Of a stretch of DNA of 64,000 bases, positions 44,534 to 53,619 are shown in pieces (position 1 is the stretch's first letter; each line of letters starts with the position of its first letter). A model generated the notes under the pieces. The model was not told the origin of the DNA and did no database searches. It saw only the letters and a list, made by a program, of their open reading frames with translations. The position numbers were made by a program, and so were the translations under genes. Origin of the DNA: Candidatus Raymondbacteria bacterium RIFOXYA2_FULL_49_16 (GTDB lineage: Bacteria > Fibrobacterota > OXYB2-FULL-49-7 > XYB2-FULL-49-35); assembly GCA_001789205.1 (NCBI GenBank), contig MFYT01000001.1, positions 14,487-78,486 of the forward strand. The letters run 5' to 3'.

Positions 44534-46249
44534 ATGGCGCATTGCAAACAAATGGCGTTTATTGCAGGGTTTTTTTCGTGCGTGCTTGCGGCACAGGCAG
44601 CGACAATAGTATTTGACCGCATACCAACGCATCTGCAATTGTTCCCCCGGGATTCCGCGGATTCAAGCCAGGTTGTCATTTCCGGCAGAGTGACATCGCT
44701 TGGATCAAATTCCGTCTCCGCGGAACTATATAAAAACGATTCTCTTTGGAAAAGCTGCATCACATCATTAGCCTATACCGGTAGCAGCGCTGATTTTTCC
44801 ATGAATTTCCAGTTATATTCAGAATTAGCCGAATACAAATTCAGAATACATATTGACGATTCCCTTGTTACGGAAAGGGACAGCATTACCTGCGGCGATA
44901 TTTATCTGTTAAACGGTCAGTCAAATACCCGGGCAACGGATTTTCAGGGTCTTGCGACATTTCAGAGCGAATGGATACGGTCCTATAGTACTTCAGGCTC
45001 TGATGTCAGCGTTGATTCCCTCTGGGGGCTTGCACAGGGACATATAGATCATACTCACGCGGCAGTGGGCGTCTGGGGCCTTCTTCTGGGCAAACGCTTG
45101 GTTGAAACATATGGTATTCCTGTCTGCATATTGAACGGAGCTGTCGGAGGAACGACCATAGCCGCCCATCTGAGAAACGAGTCAAACCGGTTAGATGTAT
45201 CCACTATCTACGGACGTCTTCTCTACCGCGCCTCCAAAGCAGGCATAGAGCAGAACGTCAAAGCGATCATATGGCATCAGGGGGAAAACAATACCGATGC
45301 CACGTATGCGGCATATGCCGCTAGTTTTCATACACTATACGACGCGTGGAAAGAGGATTATCTTAATCTGAAGAAAATGTATGTTTTCCAGATACGGCCT
45401 GGCTGCGGATTTGATTTCCAGAACAACCTTCGGGAAATTCAGAGGACCTTGCCTGAATCGTACGATGATATCGAAATAATGTCAACTAATGGGATCGTTA
45501 ACCATGACGGATGCCATTACGGATGCTCAGGATACGACCAAATGGCGGAATGGATTTTCGGCCTGGTTGCCCATGATTTTTACAATTCCACTGATACAAT
45601 AGGCATCCGGCCGCCGAACATTCAAAGAGCGTATTATACCACAGGGACATATGACAGAATCGCCCTTGAATTTGACCAGCCGATTGTCTGGCCGTCAAAT
45701 TACCTGGGAAACGCGATGAAGAACTACATGTATATTGACGGCGCATACGGCGCTGTTGATTCCGGATATGTTCAGGATAGCACAACGGTTATTTTGAATT
45801 TGTCAGCGTCCTCGAACGGGCAAAGAATAACCTACCTGCCAAACTGGTACTACAACGGCACAGCGACTGTTTTTGAAGGACCCTGGATACGGAACCCGCG
45901 CGGTATTGGCGCATTATCGTTTTTTGATTTTCCCATTGCAGACTCAGCGACCACGGACATTCACTATGACGAAGATACGGCCCCTGCGCATTTCCGCACT
46001 GCATGTTATCCTAATCCTTTTAATCCTGTAACCACTATCGCATTCAGCGTATCTCAGACAAGTACTATGCGAATATCCGTGTATGATTTTTCCGGTAGGC
46101 ATATTGAGACCCTTTTCAATGGACCAGTCCTTCTGGGTGAACATCATGTTCAATGGAATGCAGGGGCCTTTGCCAGCGGCTTGTATGTGTATCGTATCCA
46201 AAGGAACGGGAAATTGGTCGAGACCCGGCGGATATGCTACCTGAAATGA
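44534..46249 (+). CDS. Secreted sialate-O-acetylesterase-like SGNH esterase with PNPFNP tail
   Basis: The 571-residue protein has a signal peptide (to about residue 23), a beta-rich N-terminal domain, and a SASA-type SGNH core: block I GDIYLLNGQSNTRATDFQ (nucleophile S in GQSN), block II VCILNGAVGGTTIAAHL, block III AIIWHQGENN, and block V DGCHYGCSGYDQMAEW with the catalytic D-x-x-H. A beta-sandwich domain then leads to CYPNPFNPVTTIAFSVS, the FlgD-like tail. It should de-esterify acylated glycans outside the cell. Starts one base after the UroD-like stop (TAGC ATG). Confidence 0.88.
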   Translation: MAHCKQMAFIAGFFSCVLAAQAATIVFDRIPTHLQLFPRDSADSSQVVISGRVTSLGSNSVSAELYKNDSLWKSCITSLAYTGSSADFSMNFQLYSELAEYKFRIHIDDSLVTERDSITCGDIYLLNGQSNTRATDFQGLATFQSEWIRSYSTSGSDVSVDSLWGLAQGHIDHTHAAVGVWGLLLGKRLVETYGIPVCILNGAVGGTTIAAHLRNESNRLDVSTIYGRLLYRASKAGIEQNVKAIIWHQGENNTDATYAAYAASFHTLYDAWKEDYLNLKKMYVFQIRPGCGFDFQNNLREIQRTLPESYDDIEIMSTNGIVNHDGCHYGCSGYDQMAEWIFGLVAHDFYNSTDTIGIRPPNIQRAYYTTGTYDRIALEFDQPIVWPSNYLGNAMKNYMYIDGAYGAVDSGYVQDSTTVILNLSASSNGQRITYLPNWYYNGTATVFEGPWIRNPRGIGALSFFDFPIADSATTDIHYDEDTAPAHFRTACYPNPFNPVTTIAFSVSQTSTMRISVYDFSGRHIETLFNGPVLLGEHHVQWNAGAFASGLYVYRIQRNGKLVETRRICYLK

Positions 46250-46284
46250 TGGTAACGGGATACTAATTTGAAAAGGGGGTTGTC

Positions 46285-48246
46285 ATGAGAGGAACGAATA
46301 GGCGCAGATTAATTGCAATGCCGGTTTTGATCTTTTTGCTGCTCCTTGTGATGAATATGCCGGCTCAGGTAGCCTATGATGCACAATTCGTCAGATGTGT
46401 CATCCCGGAAACCCTGACCACGGACGAGATCTTTCCTGCGGTGATCTGCATGAGAAATACCGGCGACTCTGCTTGGGATATCACAAACACATTACTTCAT
46501 TCACAAAACCCGTACAAAAACTATACCTGGGGTACATATTTTATTCTGCAGCACCATGGGCCCATGCTTGCTCCGGGAGATACCTTTGATTTCACCTCCC
46601 ATTTCAGAGCCCCGCATTCACCGGGAAAATTCCCTTTTTCATGGCAGTGCTATAATAACAATTCCCGGCAGCTTTACGGCGAAATTGTACCGGCGGAGAG
46701 CATCACAGTGACACAGCGGATTGAACAGCCCCCGCCCCCGCCCCCGCACCAAGATTCGCTCCTCGACTCCTCGGATTTCGAATATCTCGGTTCTTTCAAG
46801 CTCCCGGCCATCTCCGGTCATGATAATACATTCAACCGCACCGGATGTGCGCTGCGCATCATGCCCGACAGTACCAGGCATCTGTTTCTGGAAACAGGGT
46901 ATCCCAATTCAATCTATGAAGTGGAAATCCCGCAGCAGTTTGTTAAAATGACGAACAACGATGGCTCGGTGCTCAACGCCGCACTCCTTGTCAAAGAGTG
47001 GGGGCCTGTTACCTGGTCAAATCCGGGTTCAGGCGACCAGGACCCTTTGGATGCCAACGGCGGTTTCTGGTGGGATGACAGCGCACAGACTCTTTACTGG
47101 ACAATTTTTAATTCATATTATACCGGTTCCGGGTTCCCTATGCTTGCCGCTTCCAGGCTTGCCAACGACAGTGTGACAAATCTGAAGTATTGGTATTTGC
47201 CCATGCCCAGCTTGGTTGCCTGGAAAGGGTACTGGAGGGGTGTGACAAATATCCCAAAAGCATTTGCCGACACCTATACCGGCGGCAGAGACATTGGATT
47301 GGGGTTCGGGGGCATGTACAGTATTGGTCAGACCGCAAGCAGGGGGCCTGCAATCGCGGCCATACAAAAACCGGACATTTCCAAAGATACCGTTGACCTG
47401 GTTGAAATGCTCAGATATAATACGTATACCACTCCTTCTGAGGCTGCTGTCAGGAACGGCAATTATTTTGGCACCGGTGACGATGGTGGCTGGTGGTACT
47501 ATCAGCCGCCAAATCCCTGGGATGGAAGGTTCGCGTATAACAGCTCATGCGCGGCAGGAGTGTTCATTGATCTTCCTGACAAGCACGGATATGTCGCGTT
47601 CGCGACCCATCTGACAGGCAGGATCGCATACGACTGGGGTGGACAAGTTGTTGACGCGCATTATGAAGACGACTGGTATTTCTATGATCTCAAGGACCTG
47701 GGGGCAGCGGCCCTGGGGCAGATCGGTCCGGGGACCATTCAGCCCACATCGTTTGTTGCATTTAATTGGCCCACACCGTTCGAAAATACCACAAACCGTT
47801 CGGTGACCGGCGCCTGTTTTGATGAGCAGACACGGACCATGTACGTGTATATGCCCGGCTCCATCGATGATGTGGCTTATTACAGGAGCCCTGTGATCCA
47901 TGCTTATTATGTGAAAAAAGATAGCGTAACGGCCGCCGAATCCGCGGTTGCGGTGATAGCTGGACCGATATTTTCTGTGAGCCCGAACCCGTTCAATCCG
48001 GCAACGAGAATCAGGATACAGGAGCCCTCCGGCTATGCTCAGAGCAAGCAAGAAGCAAGGAGCAAGAATAGTGAGATACGGATATTTGATATCCATGGCA
48101 AACTTGTCCAAAAACTTGCTACTGACTACTTGCTACTTGCTTCTGGTATTACCTGGGACGCTTCGAATCAGCCCAGCGGGTTATACATCATCAGGGTGCA
48201 GGTTGGAGGCAAAACACTGGTGAAACAGGCGCTACTGCTGAAATAA
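46285..48246 (+). CDS. Exported protein with NBR1-like Ig domain and PNPFNP tail
   Basis: The 653-residue protein has a signal segment (VLIFLLLLVMNMPAQ), an Ig domain resembling the NBR1 type (FPAVICMRNTGDSAWDI, WGTYFILQHHGPMLAPGDT, FRAPHSPGKFPFSWQ; about 30-140), a proline hinge (QPPPPPPHQD), then a roughly 430-residue, probably propeller-like domain starting FEYLGSFKLPAISGHD that I cannot assign. It closes with a SPNPFNPATRIRI tail. In the tail a DNA inverted repeat has inserted extra residues (see 48051-48144). Probably a surface glycan-binding or glycan-processing protein. Confidence 0.8.
   Translation: MRGTNRRRLIAMPVLIFLLLLVMNMPAQVAYDAQFVRCVIPETLTTDEIFPAVICMRNTGDSAWDITNTLLHSQNPYKNYTWGTYFILQHHGPMLAPGDTFDFTSHFRAPHSPGKFPFSWQCYNNNSRQLYGEIVPAESITVTQRIEQPPPPPPHQDSLLDSSDFEYLGSFKLPAISGHDNTFNRTGCALRIMPDSTRHLFLETGYPNSIYEVEIPQQFVKMTNNDGSVLNAALLVKEWGPVTWSNPGSGDQDPLDANGGFWWDDSAQTLYWTIFNSYYTGSGFPMLAASRLANDSVTNLKYWYLPMPSLVAWKGYWRGVTNIPKAFADTYTGGRDIGLGFGGMYSIGQTASRGPAIAAIQKPDISKDTVDLVEMLRYNTYTTPSEAAVRNGNYFGTGDDGGWWYYQPPNPWDGRFAYNSSCAAGVFIDLPDKHGYVAFATHLTGRIAYDWGGQVVDAHYEDDWYFYDLKDLGAAALGQIGPGTIQPTSFVAFNWPTPFENTTNRSVTGACFDEQTRTMYVYMPGSIDDVAYYRSPVIHAYYVKKDSVTAAESAVAVIAGPIFSVSPNPFNPATRIRIQEPSGYAQSKQEARSKNSEIRIFDIHGKLVQKLATDYLLLASGITWDASNQPSGLYIIRVQVGGKTLVKQALLLK
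48051..48144. repeat. Inverted repeat inside the coding sequence of a sorting tail
   Basis: AGAAGCAAGGAGCAAG (48051-48066) is complementary at 15 of 16 positions to CTTGCTACTTGCTTCT (48129-48144), and both arms continue as AGCAAG-unit arrays (48041-48066; 48115-48144). They flank the conserved IRIFDIHGKLVQKL strand of the tail domain and add in-frame residues that no other tail in the window has (QSKQEARSKN before, ATDYLLLASG after). The reading frame is preserved. Confidence 0.75.
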
Positions 48247-48257
48247 AGGAATAGTCA

Positions 48258-49121
48258 ATGAATCTTGGTATTATTGGCGCGGAAAACACCCATGCCGCCG
48301 CAATTGCCAGATTGCTGAACGTCGAGAAAAAGATCAGTGGTTTTAGGGTAAGCCACATATGGGGAGAAACAGAGGCCTTTGCACACGCTGCGGCCTTGGC
48401 CGGACAGATACCCACTATTGTTACAAAGCCCGAACACATGATCGGTCAGGTTGACTGTATTATGATAGACCATCGCCACGGCAAATATCATACGCCTGCG
48501 GCAATTCCATTTATAAAAGCGGGTATTCCGGTTTTCATCGATAAACCCCTGAGCACGTCGTTTGCAGAGGCAAAAAAGTTCCTCGCCTTTTGCGCCCGGA
48601 ACTGTGTTCCGGTCACCACCCTTAGCGCCATGCCTTGCCAGGATTCATTCAAGGAGATCCGCGGGAAAATCAAGGGGCTGGGAAAAATACGAGCACTCAG
48701 TTTCAACGGTCCTGGAGATTATAAAAGCAAATACGGCGGGATCATGTTCTATGGAATCCACCAGGCCGATATGATGGTCGAGTTGGTGGGTTCTGCGCCA
48801 GCCTCAGTACGGGTCAGCGTATGCCGGAACTCCTGCTCAGCCATATGCGCGTATCCTGACACATGCATTGCGACAATCACCATGATTCCAGGCCTGGAAT
48901 CATTCTACGTCACGGCAATGGGGGATAAGGGGTCTTTTCACTGTGCCGTGGCCACGGACCAAAATGTGTTCCTTGGCTCTGCCAGGATATTTACCACAAT
49001 GTTCCGTACAGGCAAGGAACCGTTTACGCACGAGCGTATGCTGGCCCCTATTGCGCTCCTTGATGCCATGGCCCGGTCGTTGAAAAATAAGAAGTGGGTC
49101 AAAGTCCCTGTTGTTGCATGA
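48258..49121 (+). CDS. Short Gfo/Idh/MocA-like oxidoreductase 3
   Basis: The 287-residue protein has a Rossmann start LGIIGAENTHAAAIARLL (a variant of GxGxxG), DCIMIDHRHGKYHTPAA, GIPVFIDKPLSTS (EKP changed to DKP) and a shortened C-terminal domain with GGIMFYGIHQADMMVEL. It is about 60 residues shorter than the two other dehydrogenases here. Eleven bases after the NBR1-Ig gene and 28 before the transporter, so likely in the same operon. Confidence 0.85.
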   Translation: MNLGIIGAENTHAAAIARLLNVEKKISGFRVSHIWGETEAFAHAAALAGQIPTIVTKPEHMIGQVDCIMIDHRHGKYHTPAAIPFIKAGIPVFIDKPLSTSFAEAKKFLAFCARNCVPVTTLSAMPCQDSFKEIRGKIKGLGKIRALSFNGPGDYKSKYGGIMFYGIHQADMMVELVGSAPASVRVSVCRNSCSAICAYPDTCIATITMIPGLESFYVTAMGDKGSFHCAVATDQNVFLGSARIFTTMFRTGKEPFTHERMLAPIALLDAMARSLKNKKWVKVPVVA

Positions 49122-49149
49122 ATCTTCAGCATGAAATGCCCCATTACTG

Positions 49150-52100
49150 ATGATGAATAAAAAAACCGTTCCGCTTTTTCTTGCCGGTTGCGTTGGCGGG
49201 GGCGTAGGATTGTACCTGATCCTTATGCTGGTAAGTTGGTGGGTCAGGCCTGCCATGCTGCAACAACCTCCCGCATATAAAGCCGAGGAACTAAAGAAAG
49301 TTGAGACGCTGAGACGCGTCTCCATTGATCCTGATAATCTTCCTGTCATTCATCGCGATGTTGACTACAACCAAGGGCGCACCGCCGCTTGGTATCCGAA
49401 GAATGAGGCGCCGGCACTTTCCGCATTGGTAAAAGAAAACAGGCTGCCCGCTTTGCCTGAACGGATCGGCAAGGAGCCGATTGTAGTGGAAGGGGTAGAG
49501 GGTATAGGCGCCTATGGCGGAACATGGATGTATCTGGCCACATCAGAGGCTGACATTGAAGTTGTCCAGCAGTACAGAATGTCCTACGCGAACCTGGTCC
49601 GGTGGTCCCCGCAGGGATATCCTCTTGTCCCGCACATTGCTAAAAGCTTTATTGTCTCACCAGACAGCCGGGAATTCACCTTCACGCTCCGCAAAGGCAT
49701 GAAATGGTCAGACGGTCATCCATTCACCGCTGATGACATACTGTATTGGTGGGAACATGAATGCAACGATACGCTCGTTATGGCAAAGCTTCCGGCCATC
49801 ATGGTTCTGCACAACAAGGCCGGGCGGGTGGAAAAGGTCGATCAGTATACAGTCAAATTTTCCTTTTTAGAACCAAATGGCATGTTCTTGTTCCGGCTTG
49901 CCGCGCAGGACGGCAGCTTTATGTGTGATGCGCCCGAACATTACCTGGGTTGCTATCATCCGCGGCTTGGCAACAGCGAATTGATCGAAAGAAGGATGCA
50001 GTACCGGAAACTGCCCAATGCCCGCGCTGTTTACAGGGACATCAAGACCATCTACAATCCCGAGCACCCCCGTTCGGGACCATGGATATACCGGACCTAC
50101 AAGTCCACGCCGCCGCATGTGTTTGTCAGGAATCCCTATTACTGCATGGTTGATACCAAAGGCAACCAACTGCCGTATGTTGACCGGATATTATACGAGG
50201 TGAAATCGCCTGATATGATCGGGATCAGTTTTGCGCAGGGCGAGGCGACCATGCAATCCCGCCATACCCGGTACGATCAGTACACCCTGCTTATGAGCCA
50301 GAGGATGAAATACGAGTATGACGTGTATCACTGGTATATGGGAGAACGGAGCGCCTATTCGATCTATCCGAATTTGAATATGCGGGTTGACCAGGACGAC
50401 CCGGCCACGGGATATAAGCACACCCTGTTGAACGACAAGCGTTTCAGACAGGCTCTTTCACTGGCAATAGACCGCTGGAACATCATTGATGCTGAATACA
50501 ACGGCCAGACCATGCCAGCGCAGGCGGCGCCCGGGCCTGAATCATATTTTTATTCTCCGCAACTGTGTTCGAGTTTTATCGCGTACGATCCTGAACGCGC
50601 TGGCCGCCTGCTTGACGAGATTGGACTCTCGCAACGTGACAAAGAGGGCTTTCGCTCCTTTCCCGACGGTTCGCACATGGTCTTTTTTCTCAATTATTTC
50701 AATGGCTTCATAAATGTCAACGTGGGACGGTTCGTGGTTGACGACTGGGCGCGAGTCGGCATTCGCACAATACTGCGCGAGCGCACCCGGAACCTGTGGC
50801 AGATCGAAAAACTGACACTGAAAAATGATTTCACCGTGTATACAAGCATGGGGGAATACAACCCACTGTTGCAGCCGCTTTCGCTTGTCCCGATCAACGA
50901 AAACGCCATTTTTGCTGCTGGTTTTGGAAAATGGTATGACAAAGGCGGGCTATTTGGCAATCCCCTTGCGGACCGGGCCCATGGCTGCATCGCGCCCCCG
51001 CTGGACCATCCATTGCGTAAGGCCTTGGAAGCGTATGAACAGGTGATCGGCGAACAGGACCCTGGACAACAGCGGGAAACGTTCAGTACGGTCCTCACCA
51101 TTGCTGCCGAAAACGTGTGGTCCATTAACATCTGCACTTCTCCCCCTGTTCTGGCTGTTGTCAAGAATGGTTTCCGCAATGTACCCCGGCTCGTTGTTGA
51201 TGCATGGCCCTACCTGACTCCTGGAAATGCCGGGCCAGAGACCTTTTATTTTGAAAGGCCCGAATCAGCCCCTGGTGTCTTTGCCCAGATGAAAAAGGAG
51301 ATACTCGAGCCCGCGCTTCCCCATGGTTCCCCGGCATTGGAAGCAGGCCATCAACCGTCCGCCACTACAATCGGTTCCCTTGTCAAATACGCTTTTTTAG
51401 CGATCCTCGTTGCGTCTGTTTTGTTAATCAGCCTGAAGCATCCTTTTATCGTCCGACGGCTTCTTATCATGATACCCACGCTTTTCATCATTTCAGTCAT
51501 CACTTTTGCCATCATACAATTTCCACCGGGCGATTTTTTAACGACAAAGATCGCCCAATTGCAGGAAAGCGGCGATGGGGCCGCGCTCCAGCAGATTGAA
51601 GACCTTAAAAATCTGTTCAAGCTTGACGAACCAATGCCAAAACGTTTTTTCCGATGGCTCGGGGTCTTCTGGTTCACCTCGTTTCAGGAGCAGGACAAAG
51701 GACTGCTCCAGGGCTATTTGGGCATGTCCATGGAAAACATGCGGCCAGTCAACGATCTGGTCGGAGACCGCATCCTGCTGACCGTGTTGGTTTCGCTGGG
51801 CACCATCCTGTTCACCTGGGCCCTTGCCATTCCCATTGGCATATATTCCGCGGTGCGGCAGTATTCCTTCATGGATTATGTCCTGACTTTTCTCGGTTTC
51901 ATCGGCATGTGCATACCAGGGTTTCTTCTCGCCCTGCTGCTCATGTATCTGAGCGCTGACGTGTTCGGCATTACGATATCCGGCCTTTTCTCAAGCGAAT
52001 ATGCGGTGCAGCCTGACTGGACGTGGGGCAAGGTCAAGGACCTGCTGAAGCATGTCTGGGTCCCGGTCGTGGTACTGGGCGTGGGTGGCACTGGATGGAT

Positions 52101-52470
52101 GATCCGCGTCATGCGGGCGAATTTGCTTGACGAACTAAGAAAGCCGTACGTGGTGACCGCCAGGGCCAAGGGCGTGCGCCCGTTGAAACTTCTTTTTAAA
52201 TATCCGGTCCGGCTTGCCATCAACCCCTTTGTTTCCGGCATCGGCGTCCTGTTTCCCCAGATCGTGTCGGGCGGGGCCATTGTCTCAATCGTGTTGAGCC
52301 TACCCATGGTTGGCCCGGTGATGCTCAACGCGCTTATGACCGAAGACATGTATCTTGCTGGCTCCATGCTCATGGTGTTGAGCATGCTCGGCATCCTGGG
52401 CACGCTGGTCAGCGACCTTTTATTGCTATGGCTTGACCCGCGCATACGGCTCGAAGGCGGGCACCGATGA
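49150..52470 (+). CDS. ABC transporter: peptide/glycan-binding protein fused to DppB-type permease
   Basis: The 1106-residue protein is two usual genes in one frame. Residues about 7-30 are a membrane anchor (FLAGCVGGGVGLYLILMLVS). About 100-720 is an SBP_bac_5 (OppA/DppA) domain, with FTFTLRKGMKWSDGHPFTA, FRQALSLAIDRWNI and DDWARVGIRT. From about 745 there is a second membrane helix and then a full DppB-type inner-membrane permease, with the LIMIPTLFIISVITFAIIQF helix and an EAA-type loop in the last third (ARAKGVRPLKLLFKYPVRLA). No stop or frameshift separates the two halves. The solute would be handed directly to its channel. Confidence 0.9.
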   Translation: MMNKKTVPLFLAGCVGGGVGLYLILMLVSWWVRPAMLQQPPAYKAEELKKVETLRRVSIDPDNLPVIHRDVDYNQGRTAAWYPKNEAPALSALVKENRLPALPERIGKEPIVVEGVEGIGAYGGTWMYLATSEADIEVVQQYRMSYANLVRWSPQGYPLVPHIAKSFIVSPDSREFTFTLRKGMKWSDGHPFTADDILYWWEHECNDTLVMAKLPAIMVLHNKAGRVEKVDQYTVKFSFLEPNGMFLFRLAAQDGSFMCDAPEHYLGCYHPRLGNSELIERRMQYRKLPNARAVYRDIKTIYNPEHPRSGPWIYRTYKSTPPHVFVRNPYYCMVDTKGNQLPYVDRILYEVKSPDMIGISFAQGEATMQSRHTRYDQYTLLMSQRMKYEYDVYHWYMGERSAYSIYPNLNMRVDQDDPATGYKHTLLNDKRFRQALSLAIDRWNIIDAEYNGQTMPAQAAPGPESYFYSPQLCSSFIAYDPERAGRLLDEIGLSQRDKEGFRSFPDGSHMVFFLNYFNGFINVNVGRFVVDDWARVGIRTILRERTRNLWQIEKLTLKNDFTVYTSMGEYNPLLQPLSLVPINENAIFAAGFGKWYDKGGLFGNPLADRAHGCIAPPLDHPLRKALEAYEQVIGEQDPGQQRETFSTVLTIAAENVWSINICTSPPVLAVVKNGFRNVPRLVVDAWPYLTPGNAGPETFYFERPESAPGVFAQMKKEILEPALPHGSPALEAGHQPSATTIGSLVKYAFLAILVASVLLISLKHPFIVRRLLIMIPTLFIISVITFAIIQFPPGDFLTTKIAQLQESGDGAALQQIEDLKNLFKLDEPMPKRFFRWLGVFWFTSFQEQDKGLLQGYLGMSMENMRPVNDLVGDRILLTVLVSLGTILFTWALAIPIGIYSAVRQYSFMDYVLTFLGFIGMCIPGFLLALLLMYLSADVFGITISGLFSSEYAVQPDWTWGKVKDLLKHVWVPVVVLGVGGTGWMIRVMRANLLDELRKPYVVTARAKGVRPLKLLFKYPVRLAINPFVSGIGVLFPQIVSGGAIVSIVLSLPMVGPVMLNALMTEDMYLAGSMLMVLSMLGILGTLVSDLLLLWLDPRIRLEGGHR

Positions 52471-53618
52471 AAAGGGAAGAGGCGAAGACCCAGGATTTAG
52501 GGTATCTGTCCCAGTGGCAGTTGATCCGGATCCGTTTCATCAGGCACAGGCTTGCCGTGGCTGCGCTTTTTCTGCTCATTACGCTATACACCATGGCCCT
52601 GTTCGCGGAATTTTTCGCGCCCTATCCTTCGCTATGGAAGAACCTGCACCACACCTATAGCCCGCCCCAGCCCGTACGGTTCAGCCTGGAGCATGGCCTG
52701 TATGTGTTCGGCATGCGTCAGCACATAGACCCCATCACCTTTAAACACGACTATATCGAAAACACTGGCGACATCATACCATTGCGGCTCTTTGTGAAAG
52801 GGGAACACTACAAACTATGGGGCCTCATTCCGCTTGAGCGTCATTTTTTCGGCCCTGACAGGGACACATACAAACCCAAAACGGTCCGCGGCGGTTTCAG
52901 GGGAGATATCAGCAGCAGCCCCGTTTTCTATCTTCTGGGCGCTGATAAATATGGCCAGGACATACTCAGCCGCATAATCTATGGGGCGCGTATATCCCTC
53001 TCTATTGGTTTTGTGTCCATACTCGTCACCTTTTTCCTGGGTATAGTGATCGGCGGCATCTCCGGATATGTAGGCGGAGCGGTTGATAATATCATACAGC
53101 GGTCCATAGAAATCATTAACGCCTTTCCGCAGTTGCCACTTTGGCTGGCGCTGGGCGCGGCGCTTCCCTCAGATTGGCCGCCGCTACGCATATACTTTGC
53201 CATAACCATTGTTCTGAGCCTCCTGGGCTGGACCGGTCTTGCGCGCGTGGTGCGCGGAAAACTTTTATCTTTGCGCGAGGAGGATTACGCGGTTGCCGCG
53301 CGCCTGCTGGGCGCTTCGCACCGCAGGGTCATTTTTAGGCACCTGCTGCCCGGATTCACCAGCCATATTATCGTCGAACTGACGTTGCGCGTACCAATCA
53401 TGATACTGGGAGAAACCAGCCTGAGTTTTCTGGGACTTGGCCTGCGTCCGCCAGTGGTAAGCTGGGGTGTCATGCTGCAGGACTGCATGAATATGCAGGC
53501 AGTTGCCAATTATCCCTGGCTGCTGTTACCCGTGGTGTTTATCATACTTGCGGTGCTCTGTTTCAATTTCCTGGGCGATGGATTGCGCGATGCAGCAGAC
53601 CCTTATTCGGCGAGATAA
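52467..53618 (+). CDS. ABC transporter permease, DppC/OppC type
   Basis: The 383-residue inner-membrane protein has an N-terminal OppC-type helix (LAVAALFLLITLYTMALFAEF), an extra loop of about 130 residues on the outer face, DKYGQDILSRIIYGARIS (typical of DppC), and the EAA loop EDYAVAARLLGASHRRVIFRH. It pairs with the fused permease encoded just upstream, overlapping its stop by 4 bases (ATGA). Part of an oligopeptide- or oligosaccharide-type importer. Confidence 0.93.
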   Translation: MKREEAKTQDLGYLSQWQLIRIRFIRHRLAVAALFLLITLYTMALFAEFFAPYPSLWKNLHHTYSPPQPVRFSLEHGLYVFGMRQHIDPITFKHDYIENTGDIIPLRLFVKGEHYKLWGLIPLERHFFGPDRDTYKPKTVRGGFRGDISSSPVFYLLGADKYGQDILSRIIYGARISLSIGFVSILVTFFLGIVIGGISGYVGGAVDNIIQRSIEIINAFPQLPLWLALGAALPSDWPPLRIYFAITIVLSLLGWTGLARVVRGKLLSLREEDYAVAARLLGASHRRVIFRHLLPGFTSHIIVELTLRVPIMILGETSLSFLGLGLRPPVVSWGVMLQDCMNMQAVANYPWLLLPVVFIILAVLCFNFLGDGLRDAADPYSAR

Positions 53619-53619
53619 C

